64,000 nucleotides of DNA. Origin: Ramlibacter rhizophilus (GTDB taxonomy: Bacteria > Pseudomonadota > Gammaproteobacteria > Burkholderiales > Burkholderiaceae_C). Positions 15,748-31,267 of the stretch are shown here, piece by piece. The DNA lies in the NCBI RefSeq assembly GCF_004681965.1, contig NZ_SMLL01000001.1, positions 744,001-808,000 of the forward strand. The letters are read 5' to 3'. Under the pieces are notes generated by a model. That model was not told the origin of the DNA. It searched no databases and was given only the letters and a program-made list of their open reading frames with translations. Both the position numbers and the translations under genes were made by a program. Each line of letters opens with the position of its first letter. The first letter of the stretch is position 1.

Positions 15748-17763
15748 CTACGAAGCCGCCGTCTCCGCCGCTTCGATCTCGCTCGAAAGTTCGAGCCAGC
15801 GCTCTTCCAGGTCCTGCAGCTCTTCGCTCACCGTCTTGAGCTCGCGGCCGGCGTCGGCGATGTCCGCGGGGGCGAGCGGGGTGGACAGGCGCGCCTCCAG
15901 GTCGCGGCGTGCCGACTGCAGCTGCGTCATGCGCGATTCGGCCGCCTCCAGTTCCTTGCGCAGGGGCCGCAGGCGGGCGGCAAGCTGCTGGCGTTGCTGG
16001 GCGTCCTGCTTGCGGCGTGCGGCGCCATCGCCGCTCGTCGGGGCGGGCGCGGGTGCGGGTCCCGGTGCGGGTCCAGGTGCGGGGGCGGGTGCAGCAAGCG
16101 ACGAAGCCGAAGCGTTCGCCCGCGCCTCCTCGCGCAGCCGGCGCGATTCGTCCAGGAGGTAGCGCTGGTAGTCGTCCAGGTCGCCGTCGAAGGGGCGGAC
16201 CTCGCCGCGGCCGACCAGCCAGAATTCGTCGCACACGGCGCGCAGCAGCGCACGGTCGTGGCTGACCAGCATCACCGTGCCCTCGAACTCGTTGAGCGCC
16301 ACCGACAGCGCCTCGCGCGTGGCCAGGTCCAGGTGGTTGGTGGGCTCGTCCAGCAGCAGCAGGTTGGGACGCTGCCAGACCATCATGGCCAGCACCAGGC
16401 GTGCCTTCTCGCCGCCGCTCATGGTGCCCACGGCCTGGTTGACCATGTCGCCCGAAAAGTTGAAGGTGCCCAGGAAGTTGCGCAGTTCCTGCTCGCGCGC
16501 CTGCGGGCCCACGTCGCGGGCCAGGCGGATCATGTGCTCCAGCGGATTGCTCTGCGCATGCAGCACGTCCAGCTCCTGCTGCGCGAAGTAGCCGATGGAC
16601 AGGCCCTTGCCCTCGGTGAGCGTGCCGGCCAGGAGCGGCAGGTCCCGTGCGATGGTCTTGACCAGCGTGGACTTGCCCTGGCCGTTGGCCCCCAGGATGC
16701 CGATGCGCTGGCCGGCGAGCACGGAGCGGTTGACGCCGCGCAGGATGACCGTGGGCGGCGACGCGTCCGCGCGGTAGCCGAACTCGCCCGCGCTGATGGC
16801 GAGCATGGGGTTGGGCAGGTTGGCCGGCTCCTTGAACTCGAAGCTGAAGTCGGCCTCGGCCAGCACGGGCGCGATCTTCTCCATGCGCTCCAGGGCCTTG
16901 ACCCGGCTTTGCGCCTGGCGCGCCTTGGTGGCCTTGGCCTTGAAGCGGTCGATGAACTTCTGCAGGTGCGCGATCTTTTCCTGCTGGCGGGCGAAGGCGG
17001 ACTGCTGCTGCGAAAGCTGCTCGGCGCGCATGCTTTCGAAGGCGCTGTAGTTGCCGCCGTAGCGCACCAGTTTCTGCTGGTCGATGTGCAGCGTCACGCC
17101 GGTGACGGCATCGAGGAACTCGCGATCGTGGCTGATGACGACGAGCGTGCCGGCGTAGCGCTGCAGCCAGGCTTCCAGCCACACCAGGGCGTCCAGGTCC
17201 AGGTGGTTGGTGGGTTCGTCCAGCAGCAGCAGGTCCGAGGGGCTCATGAGCGCGCGGGCAAGCTGCAGCCGCATGCGCCAGCCGCCGGAGAAGCTGTTGA
17301 CGGGCCGGTCCAGTTCCTGCACGCGAAAGCCCAGGCCCAGGATCAGCGACTGCGCACGCGGCACCGCGTCGTGCTCGCCCGCATCGTGCAGGTCCGCGTG
17401 GGCCTGGGCCACCGCCATGCCGGCGTCGGCGTCCTCGGGCGCGGCCTCCAGGCGCGCCTCGGCCTCGCGCAAGCGCTCGCGGACCGCCGCCAGGCGCGTG
17501 TCGCCCGCCACGACGAAGTCGGTGGCCGGCTCCTCGGTCTCGGGCATGTGCTGGGCCACCTGCGCCATCTGCCAGTGCGCGGGCACGGAGAACTCACCGC
17601 TGTCCTCGTGCAGGCTGCCGTTGAAGAGGGCGAAGAGCGTCGATTTGCCGGCGCCGTTGCGCCCGACCAGGCCGACCTTCTCGCCCGGATTGAGCGTGAC
17701 CGAAACCTTGTCCAGCAGCACCTTGGCCCCGCGCCGCAGGGTGACGTCGCGCAGCGTGATCAT
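15748..17763 (-). CDS. ABC-F family ATPase (YheS/Uup-like)
   Basis: A soluble 671-residue protein with two ABC domains and no membrane spans, of the ABC-F class that acts on ribosomes. Walker A motifs are GRNGAGKST (near 36) and GANGQGKST (near 356); signatures are NSFSGGWRMRLQLARAL and GTMSGGEKARLVLAMM; Walker B motifs are LLLLDEPTNHLDL in both halves. The linker (about 250-300) is basic and helical. The C-terminus is a charged coiled coil after an Ala/Pro run (near 560-580). The closest type is YheS; the assignment within ABC-F is tentative. Its ATG overlaps the prmB stop (ATGA). Confidence 0.88.
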   Translation of the reverse strand: MITLRDVTLRRGAKVLLDKVSVTLNPGEKVGLVGRNGAGKSTLFALFNGSLHEDSGEFSVPAHWQMAQVAQHMPETEEPATDFVVAGDTRLAAVRERLREAEARLEAAPEDADAGMAVAQAHADLHDAGEHDAVPRAQSLILGLGFRVQELDRPVNSFSGGWRMRLQLARALMSPSDLLLLDEPTNHLDLDALVWLEAWLQRYAGTLVVISHDREFLDAVTGVTLHIDQQKLVRYGGNYSAFESMRAEQLSQQQSAFARQQEKIAHLQKFIDRFKAKATKARQAQSRVKALERMEKIAPVLAEADFSFEFKEPANLPNPMLAISAGEFGYRADASPPTVILRGVNRSVLAGQRIGILGANGQGKSTLVKTIARDLPLLAGTLTEGKGLSIGYFAQQELDVLHAQSNPLEHMIRLARDVGPQAREQELRNFLGTFNFSGDMVNQAVGTMSGGEKARLVLAMMVWQRPNLLLLDEPTNHLDLATREALSVALNEFEGTVMLVSHDRALLRAVCDEFWLVGRGEVRPFDGDLDDYQRYLLDESRRLREEARANASASSLAAPAPAPGPAPGPAPAPAPTSGDGAARRKQDAQQRQQLAARLRPLRKELEAAESRMTQLQSARRDLEARLSTPLAPADIADAGRELKTVSEELQDLEERWLELSSEIEAAETAAS

Positions 17764-18623
17764 GATGCGAGCGCCTCGCGCGTGAGGAGCAGGACCTGGT
17801 CATCGCCCGCGCTGGTCTCCAGCCACACGGCTTCCAGTCGCGGGAAGGCCGCCTCGAAATGCGCCCGCTCGTTGCCGATCTCCAGGACCAGCACGCCGGC
17901 TTCGGACAGGTGCTCCGGCGCCTCGTGCAGCAGGCGGCGCACGAAGTCCATGCCGTCCTCGCCGCCGGCCAGCGCCAGCGCCGGCTCCGCGCCGTACTCG
18001 GGGGGCAGGGCCGCCATGCTGGCTGCATTGACATAAGGCGGGTTGCACAGGATGAGGTCGTAGGGCCCGTGCACGGCCGCGAGGCCATCGGATTGCAGCA
18101 GGCGCACGCGATCGTGCAGGTCGTGCTTCTCGACGTTGATGCGGGCCACGGCCAGGGCCTCGGCGGACAGGTCGGACGCATCCACCGCCACCTCGGGCCA
18201 GGCCATGGCGGCGAGCACGGCGAGGCTGCCGTTGCCGGTGCACAGGTCCAGCACGCGCCGCGTGTGCTCGCCCAGCCAGGGGTCGATGCTGCCGTCGGCG
18301 ATCAGCTCGGCGATGAAGCTGCGCGGCACGATGCTGCGTTCGTCCACGTGGAAGGCCACGCCCTGCAGCCAGGCTTCCTGGGTGAGGTAGGCCGCGGGCC
18401 TGCGGGTGGTGATGCGCTCGGCGACCAGGGCCTGCACGCGCTCGGCTTCTTCCGTCGTGACGGGTCGCCGTGCCACCTCGTCCAACGCGTCCAGCGGCAG
18501 GCCCAGGCGCCACAGCACCAGCCAGGCGGCTTCGTCGAAGGCGTTGGTGGTGCCGTGGCCAAAGGCCACGCCGGCTTCGCCCAGGCGCTTGGCCGAGGCC
18601 TCGATCAGCTCGATGACGGTCAT
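17760..18623 (-). CDS. prmB: Ribosomal protein L3 N5-glutamine methyltransferase
   Basis: A 287-residue SAM-dependent methyltransferase that modifies a Gln of ribosomal protein L3. The SAM-binding motif [16 protein letters not shown] and the catalytic NPPY in [13 protein letters not shown] (near residue 193) identify the HemK/PrmB group. The N-terminal helical domain and the segment [19 protein letters not shown] fit PrmB rather than PrmC. It overlaps dapE upstream and the ABC-F gene downstream by four bases each, so translation is probably coupled; two ribosome-linked genes thus share the transcript. Confidence 0.92.
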   Translation of the reverse strand: MTVIELIEASAKRLGEAGVAFGHGTTNAFDEAAWLVLWRLGLPLDALDEVARRPVTTEEAERVQALVAERITTRRPAAYLTQEAWLQGVAFHVDERSIVPRSFIAELIADGSIDPWLGEHTRRVLDLCTGNGSLAVLAAMAWPEVAVDASDLSAEALAVARINVEKHDLHDRVRLLQSDGLAAVHGPYDLILCNPPYVNAASMAALPPEYGAEPALALAGGEDGMDFVRRLLHEAPEHLSEAGVLVLEIGNERAHFEAAFPRLEAVWLETSAGDDQVLLLTREALAS

Positions 18624-19774
18624 GCCCGCTCCAGCGCGTCCAGCCGTTCCAGGGTGCGGCGATAGATGTTCTTGAGCGGCTCGATGTCGGCCACCACGAC
18701 GTGCTCGTCGATCTTGTGGATGCTGGCGTTCACCGGCCCGAACTCGATCACCTGCGGGCAGATGCGCGAGATGAAGCGGCCGTCACTGGTGCCGCCGGTG
18801 GTGGACAGGGTGGTCTCGACCCCGGTCTCGGCGAGGATGGCGCCGCGCACGGCGTCCACCAGTTCGCCCGGGCGCGTGAGGAAGGGCTGGCCGCCCAGCG
18901 TCCAGGCCACGGTCCATTCCAGGCCATGGCGGTCCAGCACCTCGGCCACGCGCTGCTGCAGGCCCTCGGCCGTGCTCTCGGTGGAGAAGCGGAAGTTGAA
19001 GTCCACCACCACCTCGCCCGGGATGACGTTGCCCGCACCCGTGCCCGCATGGATGTTGCTCACCTGGAAGCTGGTGGCCGGGAAGAAGTCGTTGCCATGG
19101 TCCCAGGTGGTGGCGGCGAGCTCGGCCAGCGCCGGCATCGCCTGGTGGATGGGGTTGCGCGCGAGCTGCGGGTAGGCGATGTGGCCCTGCACGCCCTTGA
19201 CGCTGAGCTTGCCGGTGAGGCTGCCGCGGCGGCCGTTCTTGATCATGTCGCCCAGGCGCTCGACCGAGGTGGGCTCGCCGACGATGCACCAGTCCAGCCG
19301 CTCGCCGCGCTCGCGCAGCGCCTCGCAGACCACCACGGTGCCATCGACGCTCGGGCCTTCCTCGTCGCTGGTGATCAGCAGGGCCAGGGAGATCGCCGGG
19401 TCCGGGGTGGCTGCCAGGAACTCCTGCACCGCCACGGTGAAGGCGGCGATGGAGGTCTTCATGTCGGCCGCCCCACGCCCGTACAGCTTGCCGTCACGGT
19501 GCGCGGGCACGAACGGCGGGCTGCTCCATTGCTCGATCGGGCCGGTGGGAACCACGTCGGTGTGGCCGGCGAAGACCAGCGTACGCGCCCCGCGCCCCGG
19601 GCGACGCGCCCACAGGTTGGTGACGCGGAAGTCCGCCGGGCCGCTTGCGATGGTTTCGCACTCGAAGCCCAGGGGAGCGAGCTGCGTGGCCAGCAGGTCC
19701 TGGCAGCCGGCGTCCTCCGGGGTGACGGAACGGCGCGCGATGAGCTGCTCGACGAGATGGACAGTGGAATTCAT
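18620..19774 (-). CDS. dapE: Succinyl-diaminopimelate desuccinylase
   Basis: A cytoplasmic M20-family zinc enzyme of 384 residues that hydrolyses N-succinyl-LL-diaminopimelate, giving precursors for lysine and peptidoglycan. The metal ligands lie in [11 protein letters not shown] (His, near 71), [11 protein letters not shown] (Asp), [11 protein letters not shown] (catalytic Glu and ligand Glu) and SIHKIDEHV (C-terminal His). Length is typical. It follows pilU by 39 bases and is overlapped by prmB. DapD and DapC, the preceding enzymes of the same branch, are encoded upstream in the operon. Confidence 0.95.
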   Translation of the reverse strand: MNSTVHLVEQLIARRSVTPEDAGCQDLLATQLAPLGFECETIASGPADFRVTNLWARRPGRGARTLVFAGHTDVVPTGPIEQWSSPPFVPAHRDGKLYGRGAADMKTSIAAFTVAVQEFLAATPDPAISLALLITSDEEGPSVDGTVVVCEALRERGERLDWCIVGEPTSVERLGDMIKNGRRGSLTGKLSVKGVQGHIAYPQLARNPIHQAMPALAELAATTWDHGNDFFPATSFQVSNIHAGTGAGNVIPGEVVVDFNFRFSTESTAEGLQQRVAEVLDRHGLEWTVAWTLGGQPFLTRPGELVDAVRGAILAETGVETTLSTTGGTSDGRFISRICPQVIEFGPVNASIHKIDEHVVVADIEPLKNIYRRTLERLDALERA

Positions 19775-19813
19775 GGATCAGGGAGAAGGGCACGGCCGCA
19801 GCCGCGCCGGGAA

Positions 19814-20956
19814 TCAGTGCTTCACGTCGAAGGTGATTTCGGTGAAGGAGGGCTCGTCGTCGTCGGGCGCGCTGTCGTCGGCGGCTTTGCGGACCTGGAA
19901 GTCGTTCTGCAGGCGCCACAGCAGGTTGTTGGGCGAGTCGGCATGGGCCATGCCTTCCTTGCGATCGACCAGGCCTTCGGTGATGAGCCGCGCGATGTCC
20001 TGCTCGAAGCTCTGCGAGCCTTCGGCCATGGACTTTTCCAGCGTCTCGCGCAGGCCGGAGAAGTCGCTCTTTTCGATCAACTCCGCCACGAGCTGCGAAT
20101 TCAGCAGCACCTCCACCGCCGGAACGCGCCCGCCGTGCACAGTGCGCAGCAGGCGCTGCGAAACGATGGCCCTGAGCGCGGCGGCCAGGTCGCCCAGCAT
20201 GGTCGGGCGCACTTCCACCGGGTAGAAGGACAGGATGCGGTTGAGGGCCTGGTAGCTGTTGTTGGCGTGCAGGGTCGCCAGGCACAGGTGCCCGGACTGC
20301 GCGTAGGCGATGGCGGCCGACATGGTGTCGCGGTCGCGGATCTCGCCGATCAGGATCACGTCGGGCGCCTGGCGCAGCGCGTTCTTCAGCGCCACCTGCA
20401 GCGACTCGGTGTCGGTGCCGATCTCGCGCTGGTTGACCACGCAGCGCTTGTTGCGGAACACGTATTCGATGGGGTCCTCGATGGTGAGGATGTGTCCCGA
20501 GGCGCGCTCGTTGCGCCAGTCCAGCATGGAGGCCAGCGTGGTGCTCTTGCCGGCCCCGGTGGAGCCGACCATGAGGATGAGGCCCCGCTTTTCCATCACC
20601 AGCTCGCCCAGCACCATGGGCACGGCCAGCGTGTCCAGGGGCGGCACGTCAGCCGGGATGTGGCGGATCACGGCGGCATAGCTGCCCCGCTGGCGCATGG
20701 CCGAGACGCGGAAGCTGCCGACGCCCTCGAGCGTGTGGCCGATGTTGAGCTCGCCGTCGCGTTCGAGCTGGGCGATGCGCTCGGCCGGCAGCATCTCGGC
20801 GAGCAGCGCGCGCGGGGCATCGGCGGGCAGGGGCTGGGCATTGATCGGCACGCACTGGCCGTCGATGCGCACCTGCGCCGGCGCGTGCGCGGACAGGTAG
20901 ACGTCGGACGCCTTCTTCTCCGCCATCAGCCGCAGGATGCGTTCCATGGTGCTCAT
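19814..20956 (-). CDS. pilU: Type IV pilus retraction ATPase PilU
   Basis: A 380-residue hexameric AAA+-like ATPase of the PilT/PilU family that helps retract type IV pili at the inner-membrane base. Walker A is GSTGAGKSTTLASML (near 128), the Asp box IEDPIEYVF, Walker B LIGEIRDRDTM and the His box HLCLATLHANNS follow. A C-terminal extension beyond the PilT core (PNNLLWRLQNDFQVRK... to acidic DDSAPDDDEPSF) favours PilU. No other pilus gene is present; it sits inside a dap operon between dapD and dapE, with 39-base gaps on both sides. Confidence 0.9.
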   Translation of the reverse strand: MSTMERILRLMAEKKASDVYLSAHAPAQVRIDGQCVPINAQPLPADAPRALLAEMLPAERIAQLERDGELNIGHTLEGVGSFRVSAMRQRGSYAAVIRHIPADVPPLDTLAVPMVLGELVMEKRGLILMVGSTGAGKSTTLASMLDWRNERASGHILTIEDPIEYVFRNKRCVVNQREIGTDTESLQVALKNALRQAPDVILIGEIRDRDTMSAAIAYAQSGHLCLATLHANNSYQALNRILSFYPVEVRPTMLGDLAAALRAIVSQRLLRTVHGGRVPAVEVLLNSQLVAELIEKSDFSGLRETLEKSMAEGSQSFEQDIARLITEGLVDRKEGMAHADSPNNLLWRLQNDFQVRKAADDSAPDDDEPSFTEITFDVKH

Positions 20957-20995
20957 GCCGGGCCCCTCTCGTGTTGGACTCGTGATCCGCGCCGC

Positions 20996-21820
20996 TCAGG
21001 GACGCAGCAGCTCGTTCAGGCTGGTCTTGGCGCGCGTCTGCGCGTCCACCCGCTTGACGATGATGGCCGCATACAGGCTGTAGCGCCCGTCGTCCTTGGG
21101 CAGGCTGCCCGAGATCACCACCGAGCCGGCCGGCACGCGCCCGTAGCTCACCTCCCCGGTGGCGCGGTCGTAGATGGGGGTGCTCTGGCCGATGTACACG
21201 CCCATGGAGACCACCGAGTTCTCCTCGACGATGACGCCCTCGACGATCTCGGAGCGCGCGCCGATGAAGCAGTTGTCCTCGATGATGGTCGGGTTGGCCT
21301 GCAGCGGCTCCAGCACGCCGCCCAGGCCCACGCCGCCGGACAGGTGCACGTTCTTGCCGACCTGCGCGCAGGAGCCGACGGTGGCCCAGGTGTCCACCAT
21401 GGTCCCCTCGTCCACGTAGGCGCCGATGTTCACGTAGCTGGGCATGAGCACCGCGCCGCGGGCGATGAAGCTGCCGCGCCGGGCCACGGCCGGGGGCACC
21501 ACGCGCACGCCGGTGGCGGCCATTTCCTCGGGCGTGAGGTGGGCGAACTTGGTGGGCACCTTGTCGAAGAAGCCCAGGTCGCCGGCGCGCATGATCTCGT
21601 TGTCCTTCAGGCGGAAGGAGAGCAGCACGGCCTTCTTGATCCACTGGTGCACCGTCCACTGGCCGACGCCTTCACGCGTGGCGACCCGCAGCTGGCCCTT
21701 GTTCAATTCGGCGATCACGTGCTCGACGGCCTCGGCCACCTCGGGCGGGCAGGACTTGGGTGAAAGGCTGGCGCGGTTCTCCCACGCGTTGTCGATGGTC
21801 TGCTGCAGCTGCTGTGTCAC
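20996..21820 (-). CDS. dapD: Tetrahydrodipicolinate N-succinyltransferase
   Basis: A 274-residue enzyme that succinylates tetrahydrodipicolinate with succinyl-CoA in the lysine/DAP pathway. The central part is a left-handed beta-helix of hexapeptide repeats ([37 protein letters not shown]), forming a trimer. The GTG start at 21820 overlaps the dapC stop as GTGA and gives the usual family length and N-terminus ([15 protein letters not shown]). The open frame continues upstream but only as a shadow of dapC. Confidence 0.96.
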   Translation of the reverse strand: MTQQLQQTIDNAWENRASLSPKSCPPEVAEAVEHVIAELNKGQLRVATREGVGQWTVHQWIKKAVLLSFRLKDNEIMRAGDLGFFDKVPTKFAHLTPEEMAATGVRVVPPAVARRGSFIARGAVLMPSYVNIGAYVDEGTMVDTWATVGSCAQVGKNVHLSGGVGLGGVLEPLQANPTIIEDNCFIGARSEIVEGVIVEENSVVSMGVYIGQSTPIYDRATGEVSYGRVPAGSVVISGSLPKDDGRYSLYAAIIVKRVDAQTRAKTSLNELLRP

Positions 21821-23019
21821 GGCTTGGAGGGTGGGTTGGATTGGACGAACTGGACGATGCGTTGCGCGGCTTCCAGGCATTCGGCGGTCTCGGCGACCAG
21901 GGCCATGCGGATGCGGCCCCGGCCCGGATTGAGGCTTTCGGCTTCCCGGGCAAGGTAGCTGCCCGGCAAAACCGTCACATTGTATTGAGCGAAGAGCTCG
22001 CGGGCGAAGGCTTCGTCGTCGCCGCCCGGGACGGCCGCCCAGAGGTAGAAGCCCGCGTCGGGCAGGCGCACGTCCAGCACGGACGCGAGCAGGGGCGTGA
22101 CCTCGGCGAACTTGCGCCGGTAAAGCGCCCGGTTCTCCACCACGTGCGCCTCGTCGCGCCAGGCCGCGACGCTGGCGGCCTGCACCACGGGGCTCATGGC
22201 GCTGCCGTGGTAGGTGCGGTACAGGAGAAACTGCTTGAGGATGGAAGCGTCGCCCGCGACGAAGCCGGAGCGCAGGCCCGGCACGTTGCTGCGCTTGGAC
22301 AGGCTGGTGAAGGCGACCAGGCGTTTGAAGTCGGTGCGACCGAGTTTGGCCGCCGCTTCCAGGCCGCCCAGGGGTGCATCGTCCCGGAAGTAGATCTCGC
22401 TGTAGCACTCGTCCGAGGCGATGACGAAGCCGTGCCGGTCCGACAGCGCGAAGAGCTTGCGCCATTCCTCCAGCGGCATCACCGCGCCCGTGGGGTTGCC
22501 GGGCGAGCAGACGAAGACCAGCTGGGTGCGGGCCCAGGTGGCCTCGGGCACGCGGTCCCAGTCCACCGCGAAGTTGCGCGCCGGATCACTGGGGGCGTAG
22601 AAGGGCGTGGCGCCCGAGAGCAGGGCGGCGCCTTCGTAGATTTGATAGAAGGGGTTGGGGCACACCACGACGGCGTCGCGGCTCGCATCGACCACGGTCT
22701 GGGCGAAGGCGAAGAGCGCCTCGCGCGAGCCGTTGACGGGCAGGACTTGCGCGAGCGGGTCCAGCACCAGCCCGTAGCGGCGCTGCATCCAGGCCGCGCA
22801 GGCCTCGCGCAGCGCGGGCTCGCCGCCCGTGGCCGGATAGACGGACAGGCCGGGCAGGGCGCCCATCAGCGCTTCCTGGATGAAGGCGGGCGTGGGGTGC
22901 CGGGGTTCGCCGATGCCCAGGCTGATGGGCCGCAGCCCCGGCGCGGGCGGCACGCCCGCGAACAGCTTGCGCAGCCGCTCAAAGGGATAGGGCTGCAGTT
23001 TCTCCAGGAGGGGATTCAT
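21817..23019 (-). CDS. dapC: Succinyldiaminopimelate transaminase
   Basis: A PLP-dependent class I/II aminotransferase of 400 residues that makes N-succinyl-LL-diaminopimelate. The PLP lysine is in [17 protein letters not shown] (near 240), with the cofactor-binding Asp/Tyr region [11 protein letters not shown] and the C-terminal substrate Arg in RGRIRMALV. The N-terminus ([18 protein letters not shown]) is the DapC hallmark. It precedes dapD with a four-base overlap and is itself overlapped by the DUF72 gene, so the dap genes are co-transcribed. Confidence 0.95.
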   Translation of the reverse strand: MNPLLEKLQPYPFERLRKLFAGVPPAPGLRPISLGIGEPRHPTPAFIQEALMGALPGLSVYPATGGEPALREACAAWMQRRYGLVLDPLAQVLPVNGSREALFAFAQTVVDASRDAVVVCPNPFYQIYEGAALLSGATPFYAPSDPARNFAVDWDRVPEATWARTQLVFVCSPGNPTGAVMPLEEWRKLFALSDRHGFVIASDECYSEIYFRDDAPLGGLEAAAKLGRTDFKRLVAFTSLSKRSNVPGLRSGFVAGDASILKQFLLYRTYHGSAMSPVVQAASVAAWRDEAHVVENRALYRRKFAEVTPLLASVLDVRLPDAGFYLWAAVPGGDDEAFARELFAQYNVTVLPGSYLAREAESLNPGRGRIRMALVAETAECLEAAQRIVQFVQSNPPSKP

Positions 23020-23963
23020 GGGGCGCGATTATCCCCGGCGGCCGCGCGCCCTCCGAGCCGTTGCATGAGGTCCAGGGCGTTGTCGGGCGCATGGAGCTTG
23101 TCGGTGTTGTCGAAATAGCAGAACACCTCGCGCGGCGCGGCCAGCTTCGCTGTCGGCGGCGCGATCAGCCGCGCATCGGCCGGCTCGCGCCCGCTGCGCC
23201 AGGCCTGGATGGCCTCGGCCCAGCGGCGCAGCTCGGCGTCGGTGTAGACGCTGTTGTAAAGCTCGGTCGAGCCGTGCAGCCGCAGGTACATGAAGTCGCT
23301 GGTCACGTCCTCGTAGCTGGGCCAGGCAAGCGGGGTGTCCGCGACCACCCAGGCGATGCCGCGGCGCCGCAGCGCCTCGATGAAGGCCGGCTGCGCGAAG
23401 CTCGCATGCCGCACTTCGATGGCGTGCCGCAGGCGCAGGGACACGGGCGGATCGAGCAGCTCGCGTCCGTGCATGCGCTGGTCGCGGCGGCGGGCCAGGC
23501 GCGCCGCCTGCTCCGTGTCCATGGGCAGCAGATCGAAGAAGGCCTCGAAGCGCTCGGCGTCCCAGGCCATGTTGGCCGGGAACTGCCAGAGGATGGGCCC
23601 CAGCTTGTCGCCGAGCGCGAACAGGCCCGAGGCCAGGAAGTTGGCGACGGCCACTTCGGCGTTGCGAAGCCGCAGCATGTGCGTGACGTAACGCGGCCCC
23701 TTGACCGTGAAGACGAAGCCCGGCGGCGTCTGCCGCGCCCAGGTCTCGAAGCTGGACGGGCGCTGCAGCGCATAGAAGGAGCCATTGATCTCGATGCTGC
23801 TGAAGTGGTTCGATGCGTACGCAAGTTCTCGCGCCTGCGGCAGCCCGGGCGGGTAGAAGTGGCCGCGCCAGGGCGCATAGCGCCAGCCGGACACGCCCAC
23901 GTAGGCGCGGCCGGTCGCGGCGACCCGGTCGTCGGGCGCTTGCGGTCGTGGCGGATGTCTCAT
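23016..23963 (-). CDS. DUF72 (YecE-like) protein
   Basis: A 315-residue TIM-barrel-like protein of the YecE/DUF72 family, whose function is unknown. Family motifs seen are GVSGWRY (near 20), SIEINGSFYALQ, FTVKGPRYVTH, LGPILWQFP, AIEVRHASF and YLRLHGSTELY; the C-terminus ends with EVFCYFDNTD. The ATG at 23963 is chosen; starts 27 and 30 codons earlier add an Arg/Pro-rich stretch. Its stop overlaps the dapC start (ATGA), so it is likely the first gene of the dap transcript, divergent from smc. Confidence 0.85.
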   Translation of the reverse strand: MRHPPRPQAPDDRVAATGRAYVGVSGWRYAPWRGHFYPPGLPQARELAYASNHFSSIEINGSFYALQRPSSFETWARQTPPGFVFTVKGPRYVTHMLRLRNAEVAVANFLASGLFALGDKLGPILWQFPANMAWDAERFEAFFDLLPMDTEQAARLARRRDQRMHGRELLDPPVSLRLRHAIEVRHASFAQPAFIEALRRRGIAWVVADTPLAWPSYEDVTSDFMYLRLHGSTELYNSVYTDAELRRWAEAIQAWRSGREPADARLIAPPTAKLAAPREVFCYFDNTDKLHAPDNALDLMQRLGGRAAAGDNRAP

Positions 23964-24118
23964 CGCGCGGGCCTTTTCGTATGGGACCGGTGCTGCCCGG
24001 GCAGGTTCAGCGCCACTGGAGCGCCGGATGGGCCGCTGTATCATCCGCGGCACCCGCCGGCGCCCGGGAAGCGCTCCCAGCCCGGCGTGCCTTTCGAAGC
24101 CAGCAAGTCAGGCCCGCC

Positions 24119-27634
<3,516 letters not shown>

Positions 27635-27650
27635 CACCCGAGGAAAGCAC

Positions 27651-28718
27651 ATGAGCAGCAGCCTGACCGTGGGCCTGGCCGTCCTGGGGGGAGGCACCCT
27701 GGCGGCACTGGTCGCCTGGAACGCCTGGACGACCCGCCGCAACACCCCACGCCAGCCCGAGATCGACACCATTCCAGACGCCGCGGCGGACCCCCGCGCC
27801 GAAGCCGGTGACACCATCCCCGATGCGGACGGCCGCGTGGAGCCGGTGTTCGCCGACTCGGCGGCCCTGGTGGGCGCGGTGGCCGTGCCCGAGCGCAAGC
27901 CCGGCCTGGATGCGCTCATCGACGTCATCGCCCCGGTGGCGGTGGACGGGCCCGTGTCGGGCGACGCCGCGCTCGCCGCGCTGCCGCCGACGCGGCGCAC
28001 CGGCAGCAAGCCTTTCGCGGTCGAGGGCCTGAACGAGCGCAGCGGCCATTGGGAAGTCCCCCAGCCCGGCCAGCGCTACACCGCCTTCCAGGCCGGCGTG
28101 CAGCTGGCCAACCGCCATGGCGCGCTCAACGACATCGAGTTCTCCGAGTTCGTCATGAAGACGCAGGGCTTCGCCGATGCCGTGGGCGGCATGCCGGACT
28201 TTCCCGACATGCGCCACGAGGTGTCCCGTGCGCGCGAGCTGGACCAGTTCGCGAGCGGCCACGATGCGCAGCTCAGTCTCACCCTGCGCGCACGGCAGGC
28301 AGCCTGGAGTCCCGGCTATGTGCAGCAGCACGCCGCGCGCCTGGGTTTCGTGGCTGGCGCGGTCCCCGGCCGCATGGTGCTGCCCGCCAGCCAGGCCGGC
28401 GCGCCGCCCCTGCTGGTGCTCAATTTCGACACGCAGGCGGCGCTCGCGGAAGACCCGACCCAGGCCGCGCTGCGCGAGCTGATCCTGAGCATCGACGTGC
28501 CGCAGGTGCCCCGCGCGGAGCAGCCCTTCGTGCGCATGCGCGAGGCAGCCCAGGCGCTGGCGCAGTCCATGGACGGCGTGCTCACCGACGACCGCGGCCA
28601 GCTCATTCGCCCGGAGACGCTGGACCGCATCGGCGCCGACCTGGAGACGCTGTACGACACGCTGGACGGACGCGACCTGGCCGCGGGCTCGCCGCAGGCG
28701 CGCAGGCTGTTCAGCTGA
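27651..28718 (+). CDS. zipA: Cell division protein ZipA-like (FtsZ-binding domain)
   Basis: A bitopic inner-membrane protein of 355 residues that tethers FtsZ to the membrane. One N-terminal span (about 5-25: LTVGLAVLGGGTLAALVAW) is followed by an acidic/Pro-rich linker and a C-terminal ZipA FtsZ-binding domain (about 205-355: LSLTLRARQAAWS, GRMVLPASQ, LLVLNFDTQAAL, LTDDRGQLIRPETLDRIG). Similarity to the enterobacterial protein is confined to architecture and the C-terminal fold. The smc-zipA-ligA order, with 16- and 3-base gaps, supports the call. Confidence 0.82.
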   Translation: MSSSLTVGLAVLGGGTLAALVAWNAWTTRRNTPRQPEIDTIPDAAADPRAEAGDTIPDADGRVEPVFADSAALVGAVAVPERKPGLDALIDVIAPVAVDGPVSGDAALAALPPTRRTGSKPFAVEGLNERSGHWEVPQPGQRYTAFQAGVQLANRHGALNDIEFSEFVMKTQGFADAVGGMPDFPDMRHEVSRARELDQFASGHDAQLSLTLRARQAAWSPGYVQQHAARLGFVAGAVPGRMVLPASQAGAPPLLVLNFDTQAALAEDPTQAALRELILSIDVPQVPRAEQPFVRMREAAQALAQSMDGVLTDDRGQLIRPETLDRIGADLETLYDTLDGRDLAAGSPQARRLFS

Positions 28719-30791
<2,073 letters not shown>

Positions 30792-30943
30792 TGAGCTGTG
30801 TCGGACGGGCAGGGTCCTCCTGTCGGCCGAACGCATGCATCCTGTAGGACAAGTGCTAATTCTGCGCAGTAGCGGCCCCCAAAGCTGGGATGACTCTTCA
30901 GAATGCGAAGCCTCATCCATGTCCAACAACCTAGGGAGAAGCA

Positions 30944-31213
30944 ATGGACAACACCAGCGCCAGCAACAAGACCGTGTCGCCCGAAGCCGCTGCCGCAGCC
31001 GAGGCGCTCATCGCGACGCCGGCCCGCGCCAAGCGGGGGTTTGCCGTCCTGAGCCCCGAGAAGAAGCGCGAGATCGCGAGCATGGGTGGCAAGGCAGCGC
31101 ACGAGCACGGCCGCGCCCACCGCTTCACCAGCGAAGAGGCCCGCGCCGCCGGCAAGAAGCGCCACCAGATGCGCGTGGCCGCCGCCTCGCAAACGACCGA
31201 CCGCTCGTCCTGA
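30944..31213 (+). CDS. KGG-repeat stress protein (YciG/con-10-like)
   Basis: An 89-residue hydrophilic protein. The core has the KGG-type motif (REIASMGGKAAHE) followed by a second GRAHRFTSEEARAAGKK unit, as in YciG-like general stress proteins; the molecular function is unknown. The N-terminus is Ala-rich (SPEAAAAAEALI). A good ribosome site (AGGGAGAA) precedes the ATG. It lies 152 bases after ligA and is followed by a strong hairpin, so it is probably a single-gene unit. Confidence 0.8.
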   Translation: MDNTSASNKTVSPEAAAAAEALIATPARAKRGFAVLSPEKKREIASMGGKAAHEHGRAHRFTSEEARAAGKKRHQMRVAAASQTTDRSS

Positions 31214-31220
31214 GCGTTTA

Positions 31221-31246
31221 TTCACCGCGGTCGCAGCCGCGGTGAA
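31221..31246 (+). terminator. Perfect hairpin after the KGG gene
   Basis: Ten perfectly paired bases (TTCACCGCGG with CCGCGGTGAA) enclose a six-base loop, seven bases after the stop codon. There is no T-run after it, so it may end or stabilise the transcript without being a classical terminator. Confidence 0.5.
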
Positions 31247-31267
31247 AGACACCCCGATCAAACACAT

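Noticed and set aside
16040-16110. GGTGCGGG/GGGCGG tandem motif within the ABC-F gene as a possible repeat element
   Set aside because: It encodes the Ala/Pro linker before the C-terminal coiled coil and is not an inverted pair of either repeat family.
15205-18036. 943-codon plus-strand open frame opposite the ABC-F gene
   Set aside because: Antisense shadow; the minus-strand ABC-F and metallohydrolase genes account for the region.
18701-21763. 1020-codon plus-strand open frame opposite dapE, pilU and dapD
   Set aside because: Three well-defined enzymes are encoded on the other strand.
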